In this document: one piece after another, positions 1 to 5,810 of the stretch
Layout of the letters: every line of letters begins with the position of its first letter
Position numbering within the stretch: position 1 is the first letter of the stretch
NCBI GenBank assembly: GCA_024762735.1
Contig: JANTGU010000161.1
Span: 1-5,810 of the forward strand
Origin: Bacteroidales bacterium
GTDB lineage: Bacteria > Bacteroidota > Bacteroidia > Bacteroidales > F082
Length of the DNA: 5,810 nucleotides
Direction of reading: 5' to 3'
Notes under the pieces: model-generated
The model's database searches: none
What the model saw: the letters and a program-made list of their open reading frames with translations, nothing else
Told to the model about the DNA's origin: nothing
Program-made: the position numbers and the translations under genes

Positions 1-324
1 GGTTTCGATAGCCACCAGCTGGTAATCTTCCGGGATGGAGCTTTCAAGTTCATCACGATGAATGATTTTCCACGAAATCTTTTCATCGGCACCGGAAGCT
101 GTCTTTTTTATTTTCCAACTTCGGGGTATTTCATCGGAATCTCCTTTTAAAAAAAGCACTTTTTCGGCACCCACGTTGGCTGCCAATCTCAAAACCGACC
201 CCATGTTTTCGGGTGTTCTTAAATGATCGGCAATAATAATGGGCCTGGGCTTTTCGCCGTAGAGTTCGCCCATTTTTAATTGCTGAAACAATCGGTAAGA
301 GTTGATATTTTCGTTTTGTGTCAT
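1..324 (-). CDS. SpoU/TrmH-family RNA 2'-O-methyltransferase, N-terminal part (cut by window edge)
   Basis: This partial gene encodes the first 108 residues of a SPOUT-class enzyme that transfers a methyl group from S-adenosylmethionine to a ribose 2'-OH in tRNA or rRNA, in the cytoplasm. The start is the ATG at 324-322; the frame stays open to the left edge. After a short lead (residues 1-27) the chain runs PIIIADHLRTPENMGSVLRL (28-47). This is SpoU motif 1, with the family's N-x-G-x-x-x-R residues at N40, G42 and R46, followed by the usual hydrophobic strand AEKVLFL (53-59). KTASGA (74-79) matches the position of the conserved S-x-GA segment. The SAM-binding trefoil knot motifs 2 and 3 would lie beyond the edge. 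With no RNA-binding domain before motif 1, it resembles the short single-domain TrmH/TrmL-like members, but the exact target nucleotide cannot be told. It lies downstream of the secreted-protein gene on the same strand, separated from it by a strong terminator, so it is probably transcribed from its own promoter. Family is fairly certain; subfamily is not. Confidence 0.88.
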   Translation of the reverse strand, partial: MTQNENINSYRLFQQLKMGELYGEKPRPIIIADHLRTPENMGSVLRLAANVGAEKVLFLKGDSDEIPRSWKIKKTASGADEKISWKIIHRDELESSIPEDYQLVAIET

Positions 325-332
325 CGGAGTGA

Positions 333-340
333 CAAAAATA
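333..340 (-). promoter_or_regulatory. Candidate Bacteroidota -7 element for the methyltransferase gene
   Basis: Read on the minus strand this is TATTTTTG, an exact match to the Bacteroidota -7 consensus TAnnTTTG. Only 8 bases separate it from the ATG at 324, so a transcript begun at the usual distance would have almost no leader. Its first T is the last T of the upstream terminator's T-tract. I see no TTG at the expected -33 position, which falls inside the terminator hairpin, so the promoter call is tentative. Confidence 0.4.
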
Positions 341-372
341 AAAAAAGCCCTGAAGGAATCAGGGCTTTTTTT
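340..372 (-). terminator. Intrinsic terminator of the T9SS-secreted protein gene
   Basis: A perfect inverted repeat has 14-base arms (340-353 and 359-372) around a 5-base loop (354-358). Seven G/C-containing pairs (AGCCCTGA core) are flanked by an A7 run on one side and a T7 run on the other. On the minus strand the hairpin is followed by seven T, the form of a rho-independent terminator. It begins 17 bases after the secreted protein's stop codon. Because the structure is symmetric (A7 stem T7) it could stop transcription from either direction, but only the minus-strand gene leads into it within the window. Confidence 0.92.
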
Positions 373-389
373 AAGGTAAGTGTCATCGA

Positions 390-2840
390 CTATTTAACAA
401 CAAGCTTTTGTGTAGCTGTTCCCAGTGCCGAGTTTGTTTTTACAAAGTAAACACCATTTTGCAACGACGACAAGTCAATCGTGGCCGTTTTGGCATCCAC
501 CGTTGTATTGTAAACCATCTGACCCAATGCGTTGTAAATCTGAACATCGGAAATGGTGGTGTTGGCTGTTAAGGTAACACCTTCGGTGGCAGGGTTAGGA
601 TACATCGAAACATAACCTTTTTCGCCATTTTCGTTGATGCCAACAAAAACACCAATCTGAACAGGAACATCAATCCATTCGTTTGCCAAATCGTTACTTC
701 TAACTACCAGGGTGGCATTGTAAGCACCTGAAGTCAGGTTGTTAGCATCGATGGTAACAGTAGCATCCTCGGTTGCACCCGGGGCAACAGTACCCGAGGT
801 AGGTGTGGTTGAGAGCCATGCTTCCTGGGCATCTCCCGTAAGATGTGCGCGAATATTCCAGTTTAAGTTGTAATCAGGGTTTCCGTCGCCAAGGTGGCTC
901 CAACCCGGACCAAAGGCAATCCAACTTCCATCAGGATTGTAGTTGGTTCCGTCATCAGTGCTGGCAACAAAACTATTGGCAGGAGCTTCAATGTAATAAC
1001 CAACCCATAAATCCTGTCCGTTTAATTTAACAGGAGTATCCAGGGTAATCAAATTCCAATCGTTAGGTGTTACGGTGTAAGCCTGCGAGGTAATTAAATC
1101 ACCGGGACCTGGAACATTATACGAGCCCATTTTCCATACTCTTACTTCGAAGGTGGTAACGGCTCCATCACCAATAAACACTTCCACCGAAGTTAAATCC
1201 ATACCCACATAATCTTTAACCATATCGGCACGGAAAACAGCAGCTGTGCGCCATTGGATATCAGAATTGGCGTTACCAAAAGCATTGGCCGGGTCACCAT
1301 CATAATTCAGTACAACATCTCTGCTTTCAGAAGCCTGTGTTGTGCTTGACAGTTCAACTTTTGAAAGTTGGCTGTTCAATACTTTAGAGGTGGTGTAATT
1401 TGTCTTCTCGGTGACCGGAGCATAGGATGTACCCACATCATAAGTTGGGGTCAAATCATACTCAAGATCTTGCTGGCCTTCGTTACCTATGGTTAAGGTT
1501 TCATCATCGGTAGTACCACTTTCAACTACCACATTGAATGACGAAGGGGTGGTGGTAATTTCAGGAGCCTGGGCACCTGCGTCAAGAAGAATGTAGCCAA
1601 CATCGTCGACATAAGCTTTTGAAAAGGCTTCTTCTCCAGAGGGAGCACCGGCATAAAAGTCAACACCACCCAATTGAACGGTGGTAGAGCCCGTACTGTA
1701 AACCCATGAATTGATCAGGTTGCCATCAATATACATGAAAGCGGAGTCGTTAGACAGGTCAATAATGTTCTCAATTTGCATCCAGGTGTTATGGGTATAA
1801 CTAAAGAACCCTACCTGCTGGCCATCAATTGACATGTAACCATCACCGGTTTTGCCAAAATAGACTTCATAGGCCCATTCCACACCGGGGTCCTGAAAAC
1901 GCTGGATGTTAAAATAGCCGGCGGAATCGGTAGGAATGTAATATTTGAAATTAACCTGATATTTACCGGATGTTTTGTTTCCGAGTTTCAAAATCAGGTC
2001 GGTACCGTCTTCTAACAATGCTGAATGTGAAGGGCTTGCCGAGTAAGTATCTTTTACTTCAGCATCTTCGCTGCCACCGGGTTGATTAGTCCAGGTTGTC
2101 CACCAGTCCTGATCGCCATCTAAAGCAACATATTGTCCCGTTGTAAACGATTCAAAATCATCCTGGAAAAGATAATCGTAACCACTTTTAATTTGTACAC
2201 CGTCAACACCGGCAATGTCACCGTCGTTACCAACATACTGCCAGGCAATTTGGAAAGGAGCACCGGCATAAGCATCCAAGTTAATGGTAACTTTGTTCCA
2301 GTCCCAATCGGCAGCAGGGTCAATTTCGTCAAGAGCATCCCAAAGCACCGTCCAGCTGGCACCGTTATCGGTAGAAATTAAACACTTTAATGTTGCATAA
2401 GAAAGCCATGATCCGCTTGTTCCGGCATACCATACAAGGTTTAAAGGTGTTTCGCCACCGGCATCAACAGGGTTGGTAATAAGCCACTCATCCTGATCTT
2501 CGGCAACCCAGGGACAGATAGCCGAAAACAAACTGCTGGTGTCAATTACATTAAAATCATGATCGGTAACATTACCTTGTTCCCAGGTATTGTTGGTGTT
2601 GGTAACTGTTACCGCCCAGCCGGTAGGTGGAAAAAGATCGGTAGTGTCAAAGTTCTGTTCAAGCAACATTGCTCTTGAACCATTGGAGAGGCTTTTGTCA
2701 ACAGTAGCATGAACCTGCCCTGTTTTTAAGCCCAATGTTTGAGCCTTGGTTTGGAATACTTTGCCATTTTGTGCAGAAGCAAAGCTGATGCTTACCAACA
2801 ATGCCAAGGCAATGGCCATAAAACGTGAAAATTTTTTCAT
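390..2840 (-). CDS. Type IX-secreted multidomain adhesin-like protein with Por C-terminal sorting domain
   Basis: This 816-residue protein is predicted to cross the inner membrane by Sec and the outer membrane by the type IX secretion system, ending on the cell surface or released. Residues 1-23 form a signal peptide (MKKF, then a hydrophobic core ending ASA-Q). Residues 59-218 resemble the cleaved-adhesin/choice-of-anchor-J beta-sandwich found in gingipain-type proteins (QNFDTTDLFPPTGW, DEWLITNP, STDNGASW). Residues 226-420 form a second, LamG/jelly-roll-like sandwich ending YVDDVGY. Residues 427-463 look like the first half of an Ig-like ASH/BACON-type repeat, and 673-731 (WLSTTPTSGTVAPG) like its second half, with about 210 residues of another jelly-roll-like segment between them. 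Residues 737-816 are a type A sorting domain: YPNPATEG, IYNALGQMVYN, LQNGVYFVK, then a C-terminal KLVVK. The only two cysteines, C110 and C153, both lie in the first domain and could form a disulfide. No protease or glycosidase active site is visible, so adhesion or carbohydrate binding is an inference. I chose the ATG at 2840 over an in-frame TTG two codons upstream because the signal peptide starts cleanly there. Confidence 0.93.
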   Translation of the reverse strand: MKKFSRFMAIALALLVSISFASAQNGKVFQTKAQTLGLKTGQVHATVDKSLSNGSRAMLLEQNFDTTDLFPPTGWAVTVTNTNNTWEQGNVTDHDFNVIDTSSLFSAICPWVAEDQDEWLITNPVDAGGETPLNLVWYAGTSGSWLSYATLKCLISTDNGASWTVLWDALDEIDPAADWDWNKVTINLDAYAGAPFQIAWQYVGNDGDIAGVDGVQIKSGYDYLFQDDFESFTTGQYVALDGDQDWWTTWTNQPGGSEDAEVKDTYSASPSHSALLEDGTDLILKLGNKTSGKYQVNFKYYIPTDSAGYFNIQRFQDPGVEWAYEVYFGKTGDGYMSIDGQQVGFFSYTHNTWMQIENIIDLSNDSAFMYIDGNLINSWVYSTGSTTVQLGGVDFYAGAPSGEEAFSKAYVDDVGYILLDAGAQAPEITTTPSSFNVVVESGTTDDETLTIGNEGQQDLEYDLTPTYDVGTSYAPVTEKTNYTTSKVLNSQLSKVELSSTTQASESRDVVLNYDGDPANAFGNANSDIQWRTAAVFRADMVKDYVGMDLTSVEVFIGDGAVTTFEVRVWKMGSYNVPGPGDLITSQAYTVTPNDWNLITLDTPVKLNGQDLWVGYYIEAPANSFVASTDDGTNYNPDGSWIAFGPGWSHLGDGNPDYNLNWNIRAHLTGDAQEAWLSTTPTSGTVAPGATEDATVTIDANNLTSGAYNATLVVRSNDLANEWIDVPVQIGVFVGINENGEKGYVSMYPNPATEGVTLTANTTISDVQIYNALGQMVYNTTVDAKTATIDLSSLQNGVYFVKTNSALGTATQKLVVK

Positions 2841-2888
2841 AATCAATAAATTTTAGTTAACAATAATTTTATCTTTTTTGACAGCTAA

Positions 2889-2896
2889 CAAATATA
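2889..2896 (-). promoter_or_regulatory. Candidate Bacteroidota -7 element for the T9SS-secreted protein gene
   Basis: Read on the minus strand this is TATATTTG, an exact TAnnTTTG match, 48 bases before the chosen ATG. This gives a predicted AT-rich leader of roughly 40 bases with no Shine-Dalgarno sequence, as is common in this phylum. A T-rich stretch (CTTTTAA, minus strand 2917-2911) lies near the expected -33 site but is not a proper TTG and is slightly too close. Confidence 0.55.
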
Positions 2897-2990
2897 CTAT
2901 ATATACCTTTTTAAAAGCATAATTCAGGGAAATAATTTTCTCAGCTTCATTTTTAGTGATAAAATAACAGCATTGGCACACATTTTTTTC

Positions 2991-2998
2991 TATTTTTG
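2991..2998 (+). promoter_or_regulatory. Candidate Bacteroidota -7 element for the Omp85-like gene
   Basis: TATTTTTG is an exact TAnnTTTG match lying 23 bases before the ATG at 3022, giving a short predicted leader of about 15-20 bases without a Shine-Dalgarno sequence. A TTG at 2973-2975 is the nearest -33 candidate, but its 15-base gap is shorter than the usual spacing of about 19-21. The element faces away from the one at 2889-2896, making this a divergent promoter region. Confidence 0.55.
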
Positions 2999-3021
2999 AC
3001 TAAACAATTAAAACCACTATT

Positions 3022-4419
3022 ATGAAAATGAAAAGATTTACCGTTTTATTGATGGCACTCTTAGTGTCGGTTGTCGTTACAGCCCAGTCGGATCAGGACA
3101 CTACCAGCAAGGAGCCCGAGATTAAAAAAGGTTGGAATTTTGGAGTTTTGCCAACCATTACCTACAACTCCGATTTGGGTTTCCAGTACGGTGCCCTGGT
3201 TGACCTTTATAATTATGGCGATGGTAAATTATATCCCAATTATTATGAAAGAATTTACGTGGAGTGGTCGCGATTTACAAAAGGATCTGGTATTAACAAC
3301 CTTTCATTTGAATCAAACAGGTTGCTAAAAGGCCGCACCATCTTCTTTGACGTAATGTACAATCCGGATGACCAATATGACTTTATTGGCATGAACGGTT
3401 ACGAATCGATGTACAACTTGGATTGGATTGATCCCTCGACCCAGGACTACAAAACCCGGATGTTTTATAAAAACCAAACCAAGCTTTTTAGAATTAAAAT
3501 GGATGTGCTCAATCCAATTAACAAAAATCTTAACTGGACTGCAGGAGTAATTTTTTACAACATTGGCGTCGATACGGTGGATATAGGAAAGTTTAACAAA
3601 GGAAAAGATGATGTCGACAAATTGCCAAGCAACACGAGTCAACCAGGCCTTTATCAGCGTTATACTAATTGGGGTTTAATTCCTGAGAGCCAAAAAAACG
3701 GCGGTTCACTGATGGGCTTCAAAGCAGGGTTGGTGTACGACACCCGCGACAACTGGACCAGTGCTAACAAGGGAATATGGACCGAGTTTGTTTTGATGTA
3801 CGTTCCCCCGTTTATCGGATCGGCAAATGCTAACTACATGAAGTTAAGCCTCATTCATCGTCAATACTTTACCATTGTAAAACATAAATTAACCTTTGCC
3901 TACCGGGTAGGATATCAAGGTGTTTTGTTTGGTGAAGAGCCTTTCTATGCCCAGCCTTACATGATTAATGTTACCATTAAAAACTCTATGACCGATGGTC
4001 TGGGTGGTAAAAAAACCATCAGGGGTGTAAAACGTAACCGCGTGGTAGGTAACGGCAAAGCCTGGTTAAATGCCGAGTTCCGCTGGAGGTTTGTGAACTT
4101 CGACCTTTTTCGCCAGCACTTTTACCTGGCCACCAACCTGTTTACCGATGCCGGCATGATTATCCAAAAAACGCCTGTCGAAAAACGTTACGACGAGATT
4201 GTAGCCGAACACCCGTTAACGGATGTCGCCTTTTGGGGAGCAGGTTATAACCAGTCTGATTATTTTAACTTCGGGGGAGAAAAGCTCCACGTTTCCTATG
4301 GAATTGGCTTGCGTATTGGCATGAATGAAAACTTTGTGGTAAGTGTTGACTATGGTAGAACCCTTAACCACCAGGATGGCGTATCAGGTTTCTACATTGG
4401 GTTGGGATACCTGTTTTAA
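3022..4419 (+). CDS. Omp85-family (BamA/TamA-type barrel) outer membrane protein lacking POTRA domains
   Basis: This 465-residue protein is predicted to form a beta-barrel in the outer membrane. Residues 1-21 are a signal peptide (KMKRF, hydrophobic core, VTA-Q). The barrel begins by about residue 36 (KKGWNFGVLPTITYNSDLGF), leaving no room for the periplasmic POTRA repeats of BamA or TamA. Omp85 signatures are visible: LVYDTRDNWTSANKGIW (237-253), the lid-loop motif GLGGKKTIRGVKRNR (326-340) with its R334-G335 in place of the usual VRGF/Y, a GNG-x-x-x-x-NAEFRWRF strand (343-357), GIGLRIGMNENFVVSVDYG (427-445), and a C-terminal phenylalanine (GLGYLF) as expected of barrel proteins recognised by the BAM machinery. 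There are no cysteines. The size suits a stand-alone 16-strand barrel, like the POTRA-less Omp85 group reported mainly from Bacteroidota. The function of that group is not settled, so I do not assign a substrate. It is divergently transcribed from the T9SS-secreted protein and followed by its own terminator, so it is monocistronic. Without POTRAs it is unlikely to be the essential BamA. Confidence 0.88.
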   Translation: MKMKRFTVLLMALLVSVVVTAQSDQDTTSKEPEIKKGWNFGVLPTITYNSDLGFQYGALVDLYNYGDGKLYPNYYERIYVEWSRFTKGSGINNLSFESNRLLKGRTIFFDVMYNPDDQYDFIGMNGYESMYNLDWIDPSTQDYKTRMFYKNQTKLFRIKMDVLNPINKNLNWTAGVIFYNIGVDTVDIGKFNKGKDDVDKLPSNTSQPGLYQRYTNWGLIPESQKNGGSLMGFKAGLVYDTRDNWTSANKGIWTEFVLMYVPPFIGSANANYMKLSLIHRQYFTIVKHKLTFAYRVGYQGVLFGEEPFYAQPYMINVTIKNSMTDGLGGKKTIRGVKRNRVVGNGKAWLNAEFRWRFVNFDLFRQHFYLATNLFTDAGMIIQKTPVEKRYDEIVAEHPLTDVAFWGAGYNQSDYFNFGGEKLHVSYGIGLRIGMNENFVVSVDYGRTLNHQDGVSGFYIGLGYLF

Positions 4420-4441
4420 TAAATATCACACTTATGACAGG

Positions 4442-4474
4442 AAAGAGGCCGGCAATAGTTTGGCCTCTTTTTTT
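4442..4474 (+). terminator. Intrinsic terminator of the Omp85-like gene
   Basis: Nine-base perfect arms AAAGAGGCC (4442-4450) and GGCCTCTTT (4462-4470) enclose an 11-base loop. The T-run from 4468 to 4474 follows on the plus strand. It starts 22 bases after the Omp85-like stop codon and separates that gene from typA. The stem is well formed and the loop somewhat large. Confidence 0.88.
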
Positions 4475-4523
4475 GCGAAACAAACTATTCACCTCCTTAT
4501 GTATTTCCCGTTGTAAATAATAG

Positions 4524-4531
4524 TACTTTTG
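4524..4531 (+). promoter_or_regulatory. Candidate Bacteroidota -7 element for typA
   Basis: TACTTTTG is an exact match to TAnnTTTG, 50 bases downstream of the preceding terminator and 49 bases before the typA ATG. The expected -33 position (around 4500-4504) has no clear TTG; a TTG at 4511-4513 is too close. The predicted leader of about 43 bases holds a small imperfect hairpin, TCAGG (4546-4550) with CCTGA (4559-4563), and no Shine-Dalgarno sequence. Confidence 0.5.
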
Positions 4532-4580
4532 CAGCCATTTTTGATTCAGGTGCTTTTGCCTGATTAACACATTATTATTT

Positions 4581-5810
4581 ATGCAGGAAATTAGAAACAT
4601 AGCCATTATCGCGCACGTGGACCACGGAAAAACTACCCTTGTCGACCGTATCTTACACCAGGTAAAACTTTTTAGAGATAACGAGGAAGTAGAAGATTTA
4701 ATACTCGACAGCAACGACCTTGAACGTGAGCGGGGCATCACCATCCTCTCAAAAAATGTTTCGGTACGCTATAAAGGTACTAAAATTAACATTATTGACA
4801 CGCCCGGTCACTCCGACTTTGGAGGCGAGGTAGAGCGTGTTTTGAACATGGCAGATGGCGTACTGTTGGTGGTTGATGCCTTTGAAGGACCCATGCCACA
4901 AACCCGTTTTGTGCTGCAAAAGGCCATTGAGCTGGGACTCAAACCCATCGTGGTCGTCAACAAGGTTGATAAACCAAACTGCTACCCCCTGGAAGCACAG
5001 GAGGCAGTTTTCGAGCTGATGTTCAATTTGGGTGCTACCGATGATCAGCTTGATTTTCCAACCGTTTACGGATCCTCCAAAGAGGGTTGGATGTCGGATG
5101 ATTATCAAAAACCGGCAACCGATGTTTCCTACCTGCTGGATGTCATACTCGAAACCATTCCCGTGGCAGAATTCGTGGAAGGAACACCCCAAATGCAAAT
5201 TACCTCGATGGATTACTCATCTTATGTGGGCCGTATTGCCGTGGGGCGACTCACCCGCGGAATAGTTAAACCCGGGATGAATGTTTCGTTGATGAAAAAA
5301 GACGATTCCATTCAAAAGTACAAAATCAAAGAGCTATACACGTTCGAGGGACTGGGAAAACAAAAATGCAAAACCGAGGTGCTGGCCGGTGACATCATTG
5401 CCATCATGGGTTTGGAAGATTTTGAGATTGGTGACACCGTGGCCGATTTTGAAGAGCCTGAAGCCCTGCCACGCATCAAAATTGATGAGCCTACCATCAG
5501 CATGTTGTTCACCATTAACAACTCACCCTTTTTTGGTAAAGAAGGGAAATATGTTACTTCCCGTCATCTTCGTGACAGGTTGTATAAAGAGATTGAAAAA
5601 AACCTTGCCCTACGTGTGGAGGAAACCGATTCCGCTGATTCCTACCTTGTTTACGGACGGGGCATTCTTCACTTGTCTATTTTAGTCGAAACAATGCGCC
5701 GCGAAGGGTACGAGTTTCAATTGGGACAACCCAATGTTATCATCAAGGAAATTGACGGGGTTAAAAACGAGCCTATTGAAGCCCTTACCGTGCTTGTTCC
5801 CGAAGAATTT
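4581..5810 (+). CDS. typA: Ribosome-associated GTPase TypA/BipA, N-terminal 410 residues (cut by window edge)
   Basis: TypA/BipA is a translational GTPase that binds the ribosome in an EF-G-like way and supports 50S assembly and growth under cold or stress. All G motifs are visible: G1 AHVDHGKTT (11-19), G2 RGITI (51-55), G3 DTPGH (73-77), G4 NKVD (127-130) and a G5-like YGSSKEGW (163-170). Domain II follows at about 203-292 (MQITSMDYSSYVGRIAVGRL at its start). Domain III at about 305-380 carries the BipA-diagnostic SPFFGKEGKYVTSRHLRDRL (315-334) and GRGILHLSILVETMRREGYE (359-378), which set it apart from EF-G and LepA. The reading frame is intact and still open at the right edge; the family is about 600 residues, so roughly 190, including the rest of domain V and the BipA-specific C-terminal domain, lie outside. 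The start is the ATG immediately before QEIRNIAIIAHVDHG, at the family's usual distance from G1. The terminator before it and its own promoter candidate suggest independent transcription. Confidence 0.97.
   Translation, partial: MQEIRNIAIIAHVDHGKTTLVDRILHQVKLFRDNEEVEDLILDSNDLERERGITILSKNVSVRYKGTKINIIDTPGHSDFGGEVERVLNMADGVLLVVDAFEGPMPQTRFVLQKAIELGLKPIVVVNKVDKPNCYPLEAQEAVFELMFNLGATDDQLDFPTVYGSSKEGWMSDDYQKPATDVSYLLDVILETIPVAEFVEGTPQMQITSMDYSSYVGRIAVGRLTRGIVKPGMNVSLMKKDDSIQKYKIKELYTFEGLGKQKCKTEVLAGDIIAIMGLEDFEIGDTVADFEEPEALPRIKIDEPTISMLFTINNSPFFGKEGKYVTSRHLRDRLYKEIEKNLALRVEETDSADSYLVYGRGILHLSILVETMRREGYEFQLGQPNVIIKEIDGVKNEPIEALTVLVPEEF

Noticed and set aside
2120..2381. Overlapping frames of about 80 codons on both strands inside the T9SS-secreted protein gene
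   Set aside because: Both are out of frame with a clear multidomain secreted protein and show no independent signals.
2841..2846. An in-frame TTG that would add two residues (M-I) before the ATG of the T9SS-secreted protein
   Set aside because: The ATG at 2840 begins a standard signal peptide (MKKF); nothing favours the rarer TTG two codons earlier.
2929..2940. GAAA-N4-TTTC inverted repeat in the divergent promoter region, considered as an operator
   Set aside because: Four-base arms in AT-rich DNA are expected by chance and match no regulator site I can name.
3325..3642. A 105-codon minus-strand open frame inside the Omp85-like gene
   Set aside because: It is antisense to a gene with strong family motifs; no promoter element or protein features support it.
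4364..4744. A 126-codon minus-strand open frame across the Omp85 3' end, the terminator and the typA start
   Set aside because: It overlaps two well-supported genes and a terminator, and its translation is low-complexity and basic with no domain features.
4749..5198. A 149-codon minus-strand open frame opposite typA
   Set aside because: It lies wholly antisense to the conserved GTPase domain of typA, has no recognisable domain, and its length follows from the codon use of the real gene.

Overview
The window looks like a chromosomal segment from a Bacteroidota bacterium, probably an environmental Bacteroidales/Marinilabiliales-type or Flavobacteriia-like lineage rather than a gut Bacteroides. 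The evidence is a secreted protein ending in a type IX secretion (Por) C-terminal sorting domain, exact matches to the Bacteroidota -7 promoter element TAnnTTTG upstream of all four genes, no Shine-Dalgarno sequences before the starts, AT-rich intergenic DNA and moderate-GC coding DNA.

Layout from left to right. (1) 1-324, minus strand: the N-terminal 108 codons of a SpoU/TrmH-family RNA 2'-O-methyltransferase, cut by the window's left edge. (2) 340-372: a strong intrinsic terminator lying between this gene and the next. (3) 390-2840, minus strand: an 816-residue secreted multidomain beta-sandwich protein with signal peptide, cleaved-adhesin/choice-of-anchor-J-like domain, jelly-roll domain, a two-part Ig-like (ASH/BACON-like) module interrupted by another jelly-roll-like segment, and a T9SS sorting tail. 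(4) 2841-3021: a divergent intergenic region with one promoter candidate facing each way. (5) 3022-4419, plus strand: a 465-residue Omp85-type (BamA/TamA barrel) outer membrane protein without POTRA domains. (6) 4442-4474: its intrinsic terminator. (7) 4581 to the right edge, plus strand: the first 410 residues of the ribosome-associated GTPase TypA/BipA.

Each gene appears to be its own transcription unit: the two complete genes each end in a hairpin terminator, and every gene has its own promoter candidate. Two genes are housekeeping translation or RNA-modification functions (methyltransferase, TypA). The middle pair are cell-envelope proteins: one exported across the outer membrane by T9SS, one embedded in it. 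Their divergent arrangement allows shared control, but nothing in the sequence proves a functional partnership. I see no mobile element, CRISPR array, tRNA or rRNA, and no clear candidate for a wholly new system. The most unusual items are the split Ig-like module in the secreted protein, the POTRA-less Omp85 barrel, and the methyltransferase promoter candidate that abuts the preceding terminator.
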